Assembly: GCF_001423105.1 (NCBI RefSeq)
Contig: NZ_LMNV01000003.1
Span: 260,473-324,472 of the forward strand
Source of the DNA: Frondihabitans sp. Leaf304
GTDB lineage: Bacteria > Actinomycetota > Actinomycetes > Actinomycetales > Microbacteriaceae
Direction of reading: 5' to 3'
DNA: 64,000 nucleotides
In this document: positions 48,433 to 57,479 of the stretch, piece after piece
Layout of the letters: each line of letters starts with the position of its first letter
How positions within the stretch are numbered: position 1 is the stretch's first letter
The notes under the pieces: generated by a model
Databases searched by the model: none
Told to the model about the DNA's origin: nothing
Seen by the model: only the letters and a program-made list of their open reading frames with translations
Position numbers and translations under genes: made by a program

Positions 48433-49761
48433 CTAAATCTGTTCCTTCGCATCGGGCAGGTCGGTCGGACTCTGCGGCGAGTGTCCCAGTCTATCGACCC
48501 GCGCGGCCCGTGCGGCCCGCAGAGCCCCGAAACGGGGCCAGCCCAAGACGAACAGGGCGATCACGACCGGGCCGAAGAGCCACGCGTAGCCGAGCGCGTT
48601 GCCCGGAACGAGCACGGTTCCGCTCGACTGGGGAAGGGACAGGAGGCCGACGACGCCGACCACTCCCAGGGCGGCGAGGACGCCGACGAATCGTGAGCCG
48701 AATTGGATCCTGAAGCCGATCAGCAGTGCCGCGACCATGGCCAGCGCCAGCGTCGCCCCGACCGGGAAGCCACCCGCCGTCTCTTGATGGGCGATCGTGC
48801 CGATGGCCCCGAAGAGGGCGCCGGCGACGAGCGAGGCGCCGTAGGTCAGGCCCTTGCCCAGCGGGCCGAGCTCGTCCAAGCCGGCACCCTGCGGGAACGA
48901 CGCAGGCTCCGGCTCGGCCACGTGACGGAAGGTCTCGACGACGCTGACCGGCTCGATGGCGCCGTGGGGAAACTCGAGGGCGGGCCCGCCCGGCGTGCGG
49001 ACGACGCGCACCTGCGAGCGGTAAGCCTCGAGGGCGCGGACCTTGCGCTCGAGCACGGGGGCGCCATCGACGACGACGTCGGCGCCCGCCAAAGTCGGCG
49101 TCCCGGACGGCCTCCCGCCGGACGAGGTCTTCATCTCGACGGTGCCGCCCGTGATCGCGAAGAACGGAACACCCGCGATCTCGGCGGTTCGTGCTACCGC
49201 GCGGTTGACCCGGACGTGATCGGGGTGACCGTAGCCGCCGTCGACGTCGTAGCTGACGATAGCGGTCGGATGCACGTCGTCGACCACGGCCGCCAGGTCG
49301 GAGACAATCTCGCCGAAGGACGCGGAGCAGAACGCGGCCGGATGCACGTCGGCCACGGGGATAGGCATGCCGTCGCTCCCCCACTCCATGCCGGAGTCGC
49401 GGTAGGCGCGGACGGGAAGACCGGGCGTGCGAGCGCTTTCGGTACCGAGGAACCGGTGGTCGGTCACCCCGAGAACGGCCATCGCCTCGGCGATCTCGTT
49501 CTGTCGGTGCGCGGCGAGCGCGGCGTCGCGGCCGCGCAGGGCGGCGAGGTCGTCGGGCATGACCTCGCCGAGCTCTCCGCGAGTGCAGGTGACGACCGTC
49601 ACCTGGGCGCCGTCGTCGACGAGGGTCGCCAGCAGCGCCCCCGTCGCGATCGTCTCGTCGTCGGGGTGGGCGTGCACCACGAGGACGCGCTCGAGGTCGC
49701 TCCCTCGGTCTCTCGATGTCGAGGCAACAGGGGCTGGAGGGTCGGTCTCGGAAGTGCTCAT
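48433..49761 (-). CDS. mshB: MshB-type PIG-L deacetylase fused to a membrane domain
   Basis: The 442-aa protein's N-terminal 290 residues are a PIG-L-family deacetylase: VLVVHAHPDDETIATGA (His-Pro-Asp-Asp-Glu zinc site, about 27-43), TCTRGELGEV, and IVSYDVDGGYGHPDHVRVNRAV (second zinc His). MshB removes the acetyl group from GlcNAc-Ins in mycothiol biosynthesis. Unlike the roughly 300-aa M. tuberculosis enzyme, about 130 extra residues form four predicted membrane helices (TYGASLVAGALFGAIGTIA, TLALAMVAALLIGFRI, FVGVLAALGVVGVVGLLSL, YAWLFGPVVIALFVLGW). Start by leaderless logic at ATG 49761 (GTG 49764 possible). First gene of an operon with fdxA and dapC. Confidence 0.88.
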   Translation of the reverse strand: MSTSETDPPAPVASTSRDRGSDLERVLVVHAHPDDETIATGALLATLVDDGAQVTVVTCTRGELGEVMPDDLAALRGRDAALAAHRQNEIAEAMAVLGVTDHRFLGTESARTPGLPVRAYRDSGMEWGSDGMPIPVADVHPAAFCSASFGEIVSDLAAVVDDVHPTAIVSYDVDGGYGHPDHVRVNRAVARTAEIAGVPFFAITGGTVEMKTSSGGRPSGTPTLAGADVVVDGAPVLERKVRALEAYRSQVRVVRTPGGPALEFPHGAIEPVSVVETFRHVAEPEPASFPQGAGLDELGPLGKGLTYGASLVAGALFGAIGTIAHQETAGGFPVGATLALAMVAALLIGFRIQFGSRFVGVLAALGVVGVVGLLSLPQSSGTVLVPGNALGYAWLFGPVVIALFVLGWPRFGALRAARAARVDRLGHSPQSPTDLPDAKEQI

Positions 49762-49769
49762 CACTGGAC

Positions 49770-49775
49770 AGGATA
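49770..49775 (-). promoter_or_regulatory. -10 hexamer TATCCT, leaderless-type promoter of mshB
   Basis: On the minus strand TATCCT is followed by GTCCA-GTG-ATG, so the distance is 5 nt to GTG 49764 or 8 nt to ATG 49761. Confidence 0.5.
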
Positions 49776-49803
49776 GGCGAGCGGCCATTATGGTCGTCTC
49801 TGG

Positions 49804-49821
49804 TTAGGCAAGGCTTACCAA
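49804..49821. promoter_or_regulatory. DtxR/IdeR-like iron box upstream of efeUOB
   Basis: TTAGGCAAGGCTTACCAA resembles the iron-box consensus TTAGGTTAGGCTAACCTAA and is the only such site I noticed here. It stands between mshB and efeU, just before CATAAG (49822-49827), a possible -10. Iron-loaded repressor would block efeUOB. Confidence 0.65.
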
Positions 49822-49897
49822 CATAAGTCGACCTCACCCGGCCAGGGCCATCGCCCCGCCGACCGGCTCCGGCCCATCCGATTCATAAGGCTCGCCC

Positions 49898-50794
49898 GTG
49901 CTCGCCAACTTCCTCATCGGCCTCCGCGAAGGTCTCGAGGCCTCCATCGTCGTAGGCATCCTCATCGCCTACCTGGTCAAGGTCGGGCGGCGCGACGTGC
50001 TGCCCCGGATCTGGGCCGGCGTCGCCCTCGCCGCAGTTCTCTCGCTCGGCCTCGGTGCCCTGCTCACCTTCGGCCGCTACGGCCTCAGCTTCCAGGCGCA
50101 GGAGATCATCGGCGGCGGGCTGTCGATCATCGCCGTCGGCTTCGTCACGACGATGACCTTCTGGATGGCGAAGACCGCCGGCAGCATGAAGCACGACCTG
50201 CAGTCGAACCTCGACAAGGCCCTCCTCGGCGGCGCCTGGGCGATCGTCGGCCTCGCGTTCCTCTCGGTCGGCCGCGAGGGCATCGAGACGGCGCTGTTCG
50301 TCTGGGCCACCGTGTCGACCGCGGGAGGCACCGCCATTCCCGCAATCGGCGCTCTTCTCGGCATCGCAGCGGCCATCGTGATCGAGATCGGCATCTACCG
50401 CGGCTTCGTCCACCTCAACCTGGCGAAGTTCTTCACCATCACCGGGTTCTTCCTGGTGATCGTCGCCGCCGGCGTGTTGCTGTACGGCATCGGCGACCTG
50501 CAGGAGGCCGGAGTCCTGCCCGGCGCGAGCGTCTACGCGTTCGACATCTCGCGTGCGATACCGCCGACCAGCTGGTACGGCACCCTTCTCCAGGGCCTCG
50601 TCAACTTCACCCCGCGCCCGACGGTGCTGCAGTCCGTCGTCTGGCTCGCCTATCTCGTGGTCGTCCTCCCGCTCTTCCTCCGCGCCACACGGCGCCGCCC
50701 GGCCAAGACGACCTCCCCCTCGACCACCACCGCCGACTCGACGCCCGCCCCGGGTTCGCGCGAGTCCGTTCTCAGCACTGGAGCACCCGAATGA
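49898..50794 (+). CDS. efeU: FTR1-family iron permease EfeU
   Basis: The 298-aa permease has seven predicted membrane helices. The two hallmark REGLE motifs are visible: GLREGLEASIVVGIL near residue 8-22 and VGREGIETALFVW near 125-137, which coordinate ferric iron. It transports Fe3+ after ferrous oxidation by the EfeO/EfeB partners. GTG 49898 is the start; its stop overlaps the efeO ATG (ATGA). Charged/Pro/Thr-rich C-terminal tail. An IdeR-like box is 77-94 nt upstream. Confidence 0.93.
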   Translation: MLANFLIGLREGLEASIVVGILIAYLVKVGRRDVLPRIWAGVALAAVLSLGLGALLTFGRYGLSFQAQEIIGGGLSIIAVGFVTTMTFWMAKTAGSMKHDLQSNLDKALLGGAWAIVGLAFLSVGREGIETALFVWATVSTAGGTAIPAIGALLGIAAAIVIEIGIYRGFVHLNLAKFFTITGFFLVIVAAGVLLYGIGDLQEAGVLPGASVYAFDISRAIPPTSWYGTLLQGLVNFTPRPTVLQSVVWLAYLVVVLPLFLRATRRRPAKTTSPSTTTADSTPAPGSRESVLSTGAPE

Positions 50795-51990
50795 TCGTTC
50801 GCCCCCTCGGCCTCGCGGCCGGAGTCGCCGTCGCCGCCCTCGCCCTGACCGGCTGCGTCGAGAACAACCCGTCCGCGGGATCCTCGTCGAATGGCGCCCC
50901 GACCGTCAGCGTCACCGGCAAAGACTCGAGTTGCGAGGTCTCGACTACGACCGCGCCGAGCGGCACGGTCACCTTCACGATGGCGAACGAAGGATCCGAC
51001 AACACCGAGTTCGAGGTCCTCGCCTCGGACGGGCTCCGGATCCTGAGCGAGAAAGAGAACATCGGGCCCGGAACGTCGGGCACGCTGACCACGCAGCTCG
51101 CGGCCGGCGACTATTACACCGCCTGCATCCCCGGCCTCGTGGGAGAGGGCGTTCGCGCCAAGTTCACGGTCACCGACTCGGGCAAGACCATCAAGGCGAC
51201 CGGCACCGAGCAGCAGCAGATCGACGCGGCCGACAAGGCCTACGTCGGGTACATCAAAGATCAGACCGGCCAGCTCGTGACCGGCACGCAGGACTTCCTC
51301 GACGCGTGGCTCGCGGGCGACGACGCCGCGGCTAAGAAGCTCTACCCCGAGGTGCGTGCGCACTACGAGCGCATCGAGCCCGTCGCCGAGTCGTTCGGCG
51401 ACCTCGATCCCCAGCTCGACAACCGCGCCGCCGACCTCGAGAAGGGCGAGAAGTGGACGGGCTGGCACCGGATCGAGAAAGACCTGTGGCAGCCGACCGC
51501 CGCCGTTCCCGGCCGCTCCGACTACAAGACCGCTCTGACCGCCGCGGAGAAGAAGACCCTCGCCGCGCAGCTCACCAAGAACACCAAGCAGCTCTACGAC
51601 GAGGTCACCGCCTCCGACTTCAGCGTCGGGCTCGACACGATCGCCAACGGCGCTGTCGGCCTCCTCGACGAGGTCGCGACGTCGAAGATCACCGGCGAGG
51701 AAGAGACCTGGTCGCACACCGACCTCTACGACTTCCAGGCCAACCTCGAGGGCGCGCAGGTCGCCTACGAGGGCGTGCGCTCGATCCTCCTCACGAAAGA
51801 CAAGTCGCTCGCGACGGAGCTCGACTCCGAGTTCAAGTCACTCGACGCGCTCCTCGCGAAGTACGGCAGCCTCGACACTTCGTACCCGTCGTACACGAAG
51901 CTCACGGCAGCCGACAAGAAGGCCCTCTCCGACGGCGTCAACGCCCTCAGCGAGCCCCTGTCGAAGCTCACCGCGGCGCTCCTCGGCTAG
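50791..51990 (+). CDS. efeO: EfeO iron-uptake lipoprotein (cupredoxin + M75 domain)
   Basis: A 399-aa lipoprotein: signal peptide with lipobox LALTGC (Cys22). Residues about 35-130 form a cupredoxin-like domain (SGTVTFTMANEGSDNTEFEVL, GDYYTACIPGLVGEG with Cys and Met/His-type ligands). The remainder is the M75 imelysin-like domain with the conserved GWHRIEKDLW (HxxE) iron-binding helix. It binds iron at the cell surface and passes it to EfeU. ATG 50791 overlaps the efeU stop by 4 nt. Confidence 0.93.
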   Translation: MIVRPLGLAAGVAVAALALTGCVENNPSAGSSSNGAPTVSVTGKDSSCEVSTTTAPSGTVTFTMANEGSDNTEFEVLASDGLRILSEKENIGPGTSGTLTTQLAAGDYYTACIPGLVGEGVRAKFTVTDSGKTIKATGTEQQQIDAADKAYVGYIKDQTGQLVTGTQDFLDAWLAGDDAAAKKLYPEVRAHYERIEPVAESFGDLDPQLDNRAADLEKGEKWTGWHRIEKDLWQPTAAVPGRSDYKTALTAAEKKTLAAQLTKNTKQLYDEVTASDFSVGLDTIANGAVGLLDEVATSKITGEEETWSHTDLYDFQANLEGAQVAYEGVRSILLTKDKSLATELDSEFKSLDALLAKYGSLDTSYPSYTKLTAADKKALSDGVNALSEPLSKLTAALLG

Positions 51991-52019
51991 GGCGCAGGGT
52001 GAGAGACAGGCAGACGAGC

Positions 52020-53300
52020 GTGCCCACAGACGACGAGACCGCTCCGCGCCCCGGACTGTCGCGGCGCGGGCTGCTCGGCCTGGCCGGAGTGGGCCTCGGC
52101 GCGGGCGTGATCGGCGCAGGCTCCGCACTCGGAATCGAGTCGGCGGTCACCAGCGCTGCGGCCGCCTCGAGCGGCGCGAACACGACCTACCCCTTCTACG
52201 CCACGCACCAGTCGGGCATCGTCACCGCGGCGCAGGACCGCCTGCACTTCGCGGCCTTCGACATCGCGTCGGGCGTGACGCGCGAGGAGCTCGTCGATCT
52301 CCTCAAAGACTGGTCGTACGCGGCCGGCCGCATGACCCGTGGGCAGGAGGTGTCGCCCACTGGCGCCACCGGCGGCTCGCTCTACGCTCCCCCGGATGAC
52401 ACCGGAGAAGCGCTCGGTCTGCCGGCTTCGGGCCTCACCATCACGATCGGCTTCGGCCCCTCGCTGTTCGACGATCGCTTCGGCCTCGCCTCGAAACGCC
52501 CGCCCAAGCTGATCGACCTGCCCGAGTTTCCCGGCGACAACCTCAACGCCGCGGCCAGCGACGGCGACCTCTGCATCCAGGCGTGCAGCGACGACCCGCA
52601 GGTCGCCGTCCACGCCATCCGCAACCTCTCGCGCATCGCGTTCGGCCGCGCGTCGCTCCGCTGGTCGCAGCTCGGATTCGGCCGCACCTCGTCGACCACC
52701 CGCGGCCAGACCACACCCCGCAACCTGTTCGGCTTCAAAGATGGCACGGCCAACCTCAAGGCCGAAGACACGGCGCTCGTGCGCAAAGACGTCTGGGCCC
52801 AAGGATCCGACGGTGCGGCCTGGATGGCAAACGGCACCTACCTGGTCTCCCGCAAGATCCGGATGCACATCGAGACCTGGGATCACCAGTCGCTCAAGGA
52901 GCAGCAGGTCGTCGTCGGTCGCGACAAGGGCGAGGGCGCTCCGCTTTCGGGCGGCACCGAGTTAAGCTCCGTCGACTTCACCAAGAAGCAGCACGGGGTG
53001 CCGCTCGTCGCGACGACGTCGCACGTGTCGCTCGCTCACCCCGAGCACAACGGCGGCGCTCAGCTGCTGCGCCGCGGCTACAACTTCGTCGACGGCAACG
53101 ATGACCTCGGTCGCCTCAACGCCGGGTTGTTCTTCATCAGCTTCCAGCGCGACCCCGAGGCGCAGTTCGTCCGGATCCAGAACGCCCTGGCCGCGAACGA
53201 CGCGATGGGCGAGTACCTGCAGCACGTGTCGAGCGGCATCTTCGCGGTGCCGCAGGGAGCCCGTGCCGGAGGGTATGTGGGCGAGACGCTGTTCGCGTAG
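52020..53300 (+). CDS. efeB: EfeB DyP-type peroxidase, Tat-exported
   Basis: A 426-aa heme peroxidase. The N-terminus has a twin-arginine signal (PGLSRRGLLGLAGVGLGAGVIG), so it is exported folded with heme. The DyP signature GFKDGTANL (GxxDG) lies in the middle, and the proximal heme His is in TSHVSLAHPE. It oxidises ferrous to ferric iron, or takes iron from heme, for the EfeUO system. GTG 52020 was chosen; GTG 51999, in frame, would add seven residues. It follows efeO by 29 nt, completing the efeUOB order. Confidence 0.92.
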   Translation: MPTDDETAPRPGLSRRGLLGLAGVGLGAGVIGAGSALGIESAVTSAAAASSGANTTYPFYATHQSGIVTAAQDRLHFAAFDIASGVTREELVDLLKDWSYAAGRMTRGQEVSPTGATGGSLYAPPDDTGEALGLPASGLTITIGFGPSLFDDRFGLASKRPPKLIDLPEFPGDNLNAAASDGDLCIQACSDDPQVAVHAIRNLSRIAFGRASLRWSQLGFGRTSSTTRGQTTPRNLFGFKDGTANLKAEDTALVRKDVWAQGSDGAAWMANGTYLVSRKIRMHIETWDHQSLKEQQVVVGRDKGEGAPLSGGTELSSVDFTKKQHGVPLVATTSHVSLAHPEHNGGAQLLRRGYNFVDGNDDLGRLNAGLFFISFQRDPEAQFVRIQNALAANDAMGEYLQHVSSGIFAVPQGARAGGYVGETLFA

Positions 53301-53355
53301 TTCGCCCCGCTTGCGTTCACTCGCTCTGACGCTGTGAAGCACGGCGGAGCGACGC

Positions 53356-53401
53356 GAAACGGCCAATCCTGAACACCGTAGGGCGTCCCGGTGGCCGTTT
53401 C
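53356..53401. terminator. Inverted repeat between efeB and the S9 peptidase ends
   Basis: GAAACGGCCA (53356-53365) and TGGCCGTTTC (53392-53401) are perfect 10-bp arms with a 26-nt loop, between convergent gene ends. Probably a bidirectional stop, though the loop is long. Confidence 0.5.
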
Positions 53402-53417
53402 ACGTCACCCTCGGCCG

Positions 53418-55424
53418 CTACGAAGCAGCGACCGGGAGGTGTTCCGCCCACCAGCCGAGGATCTCGTCGAACCTCTGCACCCGGTGCCGCGGGCGACCCG
53501 ACCGCGACAACTCGTGGTTCTCACCCGGGAAGATCAGCATCTTGGTGTCGACGCCAGCCCGCACGAGCCCGAGGTAATACCGCTCAGCCTGCGGCAGCGG
53601 ACAGCGGAGGTCGTCCTCCGAGTGCACGACGAACGTCGGTGTCGTCACCTGCGACACGAAGGCCTGCGGGCTCTGCGCGGCCATCGCCTGGGGGTCGGCC
53701 CCGGTGTACTGCTCCACGAAGAAGGTGCCGATGTCGGAGGTGCCGATGAAGAACTCCGGGTCGAGGAACCCGCGCTCGACGATCGCACCCGCGAACCGGT
53801 GATCGTGCGCGATCGTCCAGGCCGTGAGGTAGCCCCCGTACGAACCGCCCATGATGCCGACTCGCTCCCCATCGAAGCTCGGGTTGGCAGCCACCGCGCC
53901 CTCGAGGAAGTCGAGGACGTCGGTCATGTCGATGGTGCCCATGCGGTTCTGGATGGCCCGCCCGAAGGCCTGACCGTATCCGGAGGCGCCCCGCGGGTTG
54001 CACATGACGACGCCGTAGCCCGCGTCGGCATAGACCTGAGCCTCGTCGAAGAGCGACCCGGTGTACTGCGAGTACGGCCCACCGTGGATCACGAGAAGCA
54101 CGGGGTGGGGCCCCTCCTCCGACGGAGTCAGCACCCAGCCGTGGACGGGGGTTCCGTCTCGAGCCTCGATCGTGGTCTCGACGGCCTCGCGCAGCCCGGT
54201 CGCGCGAACGTCGGCGGAGAAGTCGGTGACACGGTCGAACGACCCGCTCTCCACCACTGCGACGTCGCCCGCTGTCGACTCGTCGATGTAGGTCACGGCC
54301 GTCGTGGCCCCGGAGACGGCGTACCCGGTGACCTCCAGGCTTCCCTCCGTGAGGCGCGTCGTCACGCCATCCACCGAGACACGCAGCAGCTGAACCGTGC
54401 CGCGTGTCGTCTCCGCCACGAGCACCGCACCGTTTCCGGCGCCCACCAGCCTCGACGAGGAGAGGTCGACGTTCTCCGGGTCGGTCAGCCGCGTCAGCGC
54501 GGCCCCAGCCGCCGGCCGGACATAGAGCGCCGCGTTCGTGCCGACGAACCCGAGCCCGGTCGGACCGGTCTCGGAGGCGAGGACGAACGCACTCCCGCTC
54601 GGCTCGACGAGGATGTCTTCGACGCCGAGGTCGAGCTCGGGGCCGACGAGTGTCGCGATATCGCCCCCCGCTGCGGGCACGGAGTACGCCCCGGAGCGGA
54701 GATCCGAGTCGCTGCCCTCGTGCAGCGAGGCCACGAAGGTGATCTCGGAGCCGTCGGGCGTGAAGCGCGGGTGAGCATGGTCGGCAGAGGCCGAGGTGAG
54801 TTGACGCGCCGTCGGGAGCCCGGAAGAATCGCCGTCCGGCCGCCCTGCGTCGTTCTTCGCACCCGGATACGGGGCCGACTTCACGAAGGGCTCTGCGCCG
54901 ATGTCGGGGACGTCGACGACGAACAACTGCGCATGGCGGTCGATGGTGTAACCGACGCCGTTCGAGAGGTACCGCGTCGTCGTGATCGTGCGGGCCGGCT
55001 CGGCACTCGACGAGATCCCCTCGACCGTGCCGTAGCGACCCTCCTCGGGTACGCGTGACACGAAGACGAGACGGGAGCCGTCCGGCGACCAGGAGAAGTC
55101 GGAGACGCCGAGCTTCCGATCAGTGACCTGTACCGGCTCCCCACCCGCGGCTCGGACCACCTGCAGCTGAGGAGCACCGTCGCTGGTGGCTCGGAGAAAC
55201 GCGATGGTCGAGCCGTCGGGCGAGAACGCCGGGCTGAAGTCATGGAAGCCCCGGGTCAGTCGCTCGGGCGGAGAGGAGGCGTCCGCCGGAGCCTGCCACA
55301 GCTGGCCGACGTAGGCGTCACCGTCGATGTCGGGTCGCGTGACGGCGAACACAAGGCGCTTGCCGTCCGGCGAGATCGTGGGGTGAGAGGTGGACACGAG
55401 CAGATTCAGGTCGGTGGACTTCAC
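53418..55424 (-). CDS. S9-family serine peptidase (prolyl oligopeptidase / acylaminoacyl-peptidase type)
   Basis: The 668-aa protein has an N-terminal seven-bladed beta-propeller (to about residue 410) with TolB-like blades such as SPAFSPDGSTIAFLR and DFSWSPDGSRLVFVS. The C-terminal alpha/beta-hydrolase carries the nucleophile Ser528 in MGGSYGGYLTAW, the acid in VVHSEDDLRCPL and the His in GENHELSRSG. No signal peptide, so cytosolic. It probably cleaves short peptides or acylated N-termini. GTG 55424 (VKSTDLNLL) follows TAGGGT by 7 nt, a leaderless start; upstream in-frame ATG 55553 lies inside a terminator. Confidence 0.9.
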   Translation of the reverse strand: MKSTDLNLLVSTSHPTISPDGKRLVFAVTRPDIDGDAYVGQLWQAPADASSPPERLTRGFHDFSPAFSPDGSTIAFLRATSDGAPQLQVVRAAGGEPVQVTDRKLGVSDFSWSPDGSRLVFVSRVPEEGRYGTVEGISSSAEPARTITTTRYLSNGVGYTIDRHAQLFVVDVPDIGAEPFVKSAPYPGAKNDAGRPDGDSSGLPTARQLTSASADHAHPRFTPDGSEITFVASLHEGSDSDLRSGAYSVPAAGGDIATLVGPELDLGVEDILVEPSGSAFVLASETGPTGLGFVGTNAALYVRPAAGAALTRLTDPENVDLSSSRLVGAGNGAVLVAETTRGTVQLLRVSVDGVTTRLTEGSLEVTGYAVSGATTAVTYIDESTAGDVAVVESGSFDRVTDFSADVRATGLREAVETTIEARDGTPVHGWVLTPSEEGPHPVLLVIHGGPYSQYTGSLFDEAQVYADAGYGVVMCNPRGASGYGQAFGRAIQNRMGTIDMTDVLDFLEGAVAANPSFDGERVGIMGGSYGGYLTAWTIAHDHRFAGAIVERGFLDPEFFIGTSDIGTFFVEQYTGADPQAMAAQSPQAFVSQVTTPTFVVHSEDDLRCPLPQAERYYLGLVRAGVDTKMLIFPGENHELSRSGRPRHRVQRFDEILGWWAEHLPVAAS

Positions 55425-55431
55425 CCCTACG

Positions 55432-55437
55432 ACCCTA
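55432..55437 (-). promoter_or_regulatory. -10 hexamer TAGGGT, leaderless-type promoter of the S9 peptidase
   Basis: TAGGGT on the minus strand, then CGTAGGG, then GTG 55424. Confidence 0.55.
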
Positions 55438-55509
55438 CGCGGGGTCGAGTCATGGCCGTTGCCACGGGGCCGCAGCGGCTCCGGTTCCGGCCGAGCCGGA
55501 GTGAACGAG

Positions 55510-55550
55510 GAACGCCCCCGGATCCTGAAGACCAGGATCCGGGGGCGTTC
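55510..55550. terminator. Terminator downstream of typA (17-bp perfect stem)
   Basis: Arms at 55510-55526 and 55534-55550 (core ACGCCCCCGGATCCT / AGGATCCGGGGGCGT) are perfect inverted copies with a 7-nt loop. It stands 22 nt after the typA stop. Confidence 0.88.
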
Positions 55551-55571
55551 CATCGAGCGGGAGTCGTACGA

Positions 55572-57479
55572 CTACGCGTTCTGCTTCTTCAGGCGAGCGG
55601 TCGAGCGCTGGCGAGCCGACGCGTCGAGCTCCACCTTGCGGATGCGGATTGCGTCGGGGGTGACCTCGACGCACTCGTCGTCGCCGGCGAACTCGAGGGC
55701 CTCTTCGAGCGAAAGCACCTTGGAGGGCGTCATCGACTCGAAGTTGTCAGCCGTCGACTGACGCATGTTGGTCAGCTTCTTCTCTTTGGTGATGTTGACG
55801 TCCATGTCGTCGGCGCGCGAGTTCTCGCCCACGACCATGCCCTCGTAGACCTCTTCGGTGGGCTGCACGAAGAAGGTCATGCGCTCCTGGAGGTTGATGA
55901 TGGCGAAGGGCGTGACGACACCCGAGCGGTCGGCGATGATCGAGCCGTTGGTGCGGGTCTGGATCTCGCCGGCCCAGGGGCCGTAGCCGTGGCTGATGCC
56001 GTTGGCGATGCCGGTACCGCGCGTGTCGGTGAGGAACTGCGTGCGGAAGCCGATCAGGCCGCGGGCGGGGACGATGAACTCCATGCGGACCCAGCCCGAG
56101 CCGTGGTTCGCCATGTTCTCCATACGACCCTTGCGCGAGGCCATGAGCTGCGTGACGGCACCGAGGTACTCGTCGGGCACGTCGATGGTCATGTGCTCGA
56201 AGGGCTCCTGCAGCTTGCCGTCGACGCGACGCGTCACGACCTGCGGCTTGCCGACGGTGAGCTCGAAGCCCTCACGGCGCATCTGCTCGACCAGGATGGC
56301 CAGAGCGAGCTCGCCACGACCCTGGACCTCCCAGGCGTCGGGGCGCCCGATGTCTTCGACCTTGAGCGAGACGTTACCGATCAGCTCGCGGTCGAGGCGG
56401 TCTTTGACCATGCGGGCGGTGAGCTTGTGGCCCTTGACCTTGCCGATGATGGGCGAGGTGTTGGTGCCGATCGTCATCGAGATGGCGGGGTCGTCGACCG
56501 TGATGGTCGGCAGCGGACGCACGTCGTCGGGGTCGGACAGCGTCTCACCGATGGTGATGGTGTCGAAGCCGGCGACGGCGACGATGTCACCGGGGCCCGC
56601 GCTCTCGGCGGGGTAGCGCGAGAGAGCCTTGGTGACGAGGAGCTCGGTGATGCGGGCGTTCTGAACGGTGCCGTCGTGCTTGACCCAGGCAACCGTCTGA
56701 CCCTTCTTCAGCGTGCCGTGGAAGACGCGCAGCAGGGCGAGACGACCGAGGAACGGTGAGGCGTCGAGGTTGGTGACGTGCGCCTGGAGAGGGTGCTCGT
56801 CGTCGTAGGTCGGAGCCGGAACGTGCTTGAGGATCGCATCGAAGAGCGGCTCGAGGTCGTCGTTGTCGGGCAGCGAGCCGTTTTCGGGCTTGTTGGTCGA
56901 CGCGGCGCCGGCGCGGCCGGAGGCGTAGACGACGGGGACGTCGAGGATGGCGTCGAGGTCGAGGTCTTCGACCTCGTCGGCCAGGTCGGACGCGAGGCCG
57001 AGAAGGAGGTCTTGCGACTCGGCGACGACGTCGTCGATGCGCGCGTCGGGGCGGTCGGTCTTGTTGACCAGGAGGATGACAGGGAGCTTCGCGGCGAGTG
57101 CCTTGCGAAGAACGAAGCGGGTCTGGGGCAGAGGGCCCTCGGACGCGTCGACGAGAAGGACGACGCCGTCGACCATCGAGAGGCCGCGCTCGACCTCGCC
57201 ACCGAAGTCGGCGTGGCCCGGGGTGTCGATCACGTTGATCGTGATCGGACCGTCGGTCGCGTGCTCGCCGTTGTAGAGCACCGAGGTGTTCTTCGCGAGG
57301 ATCGTGATGCCCTTTTCGCGCTCGAGCTCGTTGCCGTCCATCATGCGGTCTTCGGTGTCGAAGTGCGCGTCGAAGGAGTTGGTCTGCTTGAGCATGGCGT
57401 CGACGAGAGTCGTCTTGCCGTGGTCGACGTGGGCAACGATTGCCACGTTGCGCAGGTCACTGCGGATGGCAGTCGCCAT
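55572..57479 (-). CDS. typA: Translational GTPase TypA/BipA
   Basis: The 635-aa ribosome-associated GTPase has G1 IVAHVDHGKTTLVDAM (near 15-30), G2 region with ERERGITILAK-like LEREKGITILAKNTS, G3 DTPGHADFGGEVER, G4 LLVNKTDRPDAR and G5. Domain II and the EF-G-like C-terminal domains (VDGKLQEPFEHMTIDVP, RGLIGFRTQFLTDTRGTG) and the TypA-specific GMVVGENSRADDMDVN segment follow. Supports ribosome assembly and stress growth. ATG 57479 is preceded by AAAGGACG. Terminated by the hairpin at 55510-55550. Confidence 0.96.
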   Translation of the reverse strand: MATAIRSDLRNVAIVAHVDHGKTTLVDAMLKQTNSFDAHFDTEDRMMDGNELEREKGITILAKNTSVLYNGEHATDGPITINVIDTPGHADFGGEVERGLSMVDGVVLLVDASEGPLPQTRFVLRKALAAKLPVILLVNKTDRPDARIDDVVAESQDLLLGLASDLADEVEDLDLDAILDVPVVYASGRAGAASTNKPENGSLPDNDDLEPLFDAILKHVPAPTYDDEHPLQAHVTNLDASPFLGRLALLRVFHGTLKKGQTVAWVKHDGTVQNARITELLVTKALSRYPAESAGPGDIVAVAGFDTITIGETLSDPDDVRPLPTITVDDPAISMTIGTNTSPIIGKVKGHKLTARMVKDRLDRELIGNVSLKVEDIGRPDAWEVQGRGELALAILVEQMRREGFELTVGKPQVVTRRVDGKLQEPFEHMTIDVPDEYLGAVTQLMASRKGRMENMANHGSGWVRMEFIVPARGLIGFRTQFLTDTRGTGIANGISHGYGPWAGEIQTRTNGSIIADRSGVVTPFAIINLQERMTFFVQPTEEVYEGMVVGENSRADDMDVNITKEKKLTNMRQSTADNFESMTPSKVLSLEEALEFAGDDECVEVTPDAIRIRKVELDASARQRSTARLKKQNA

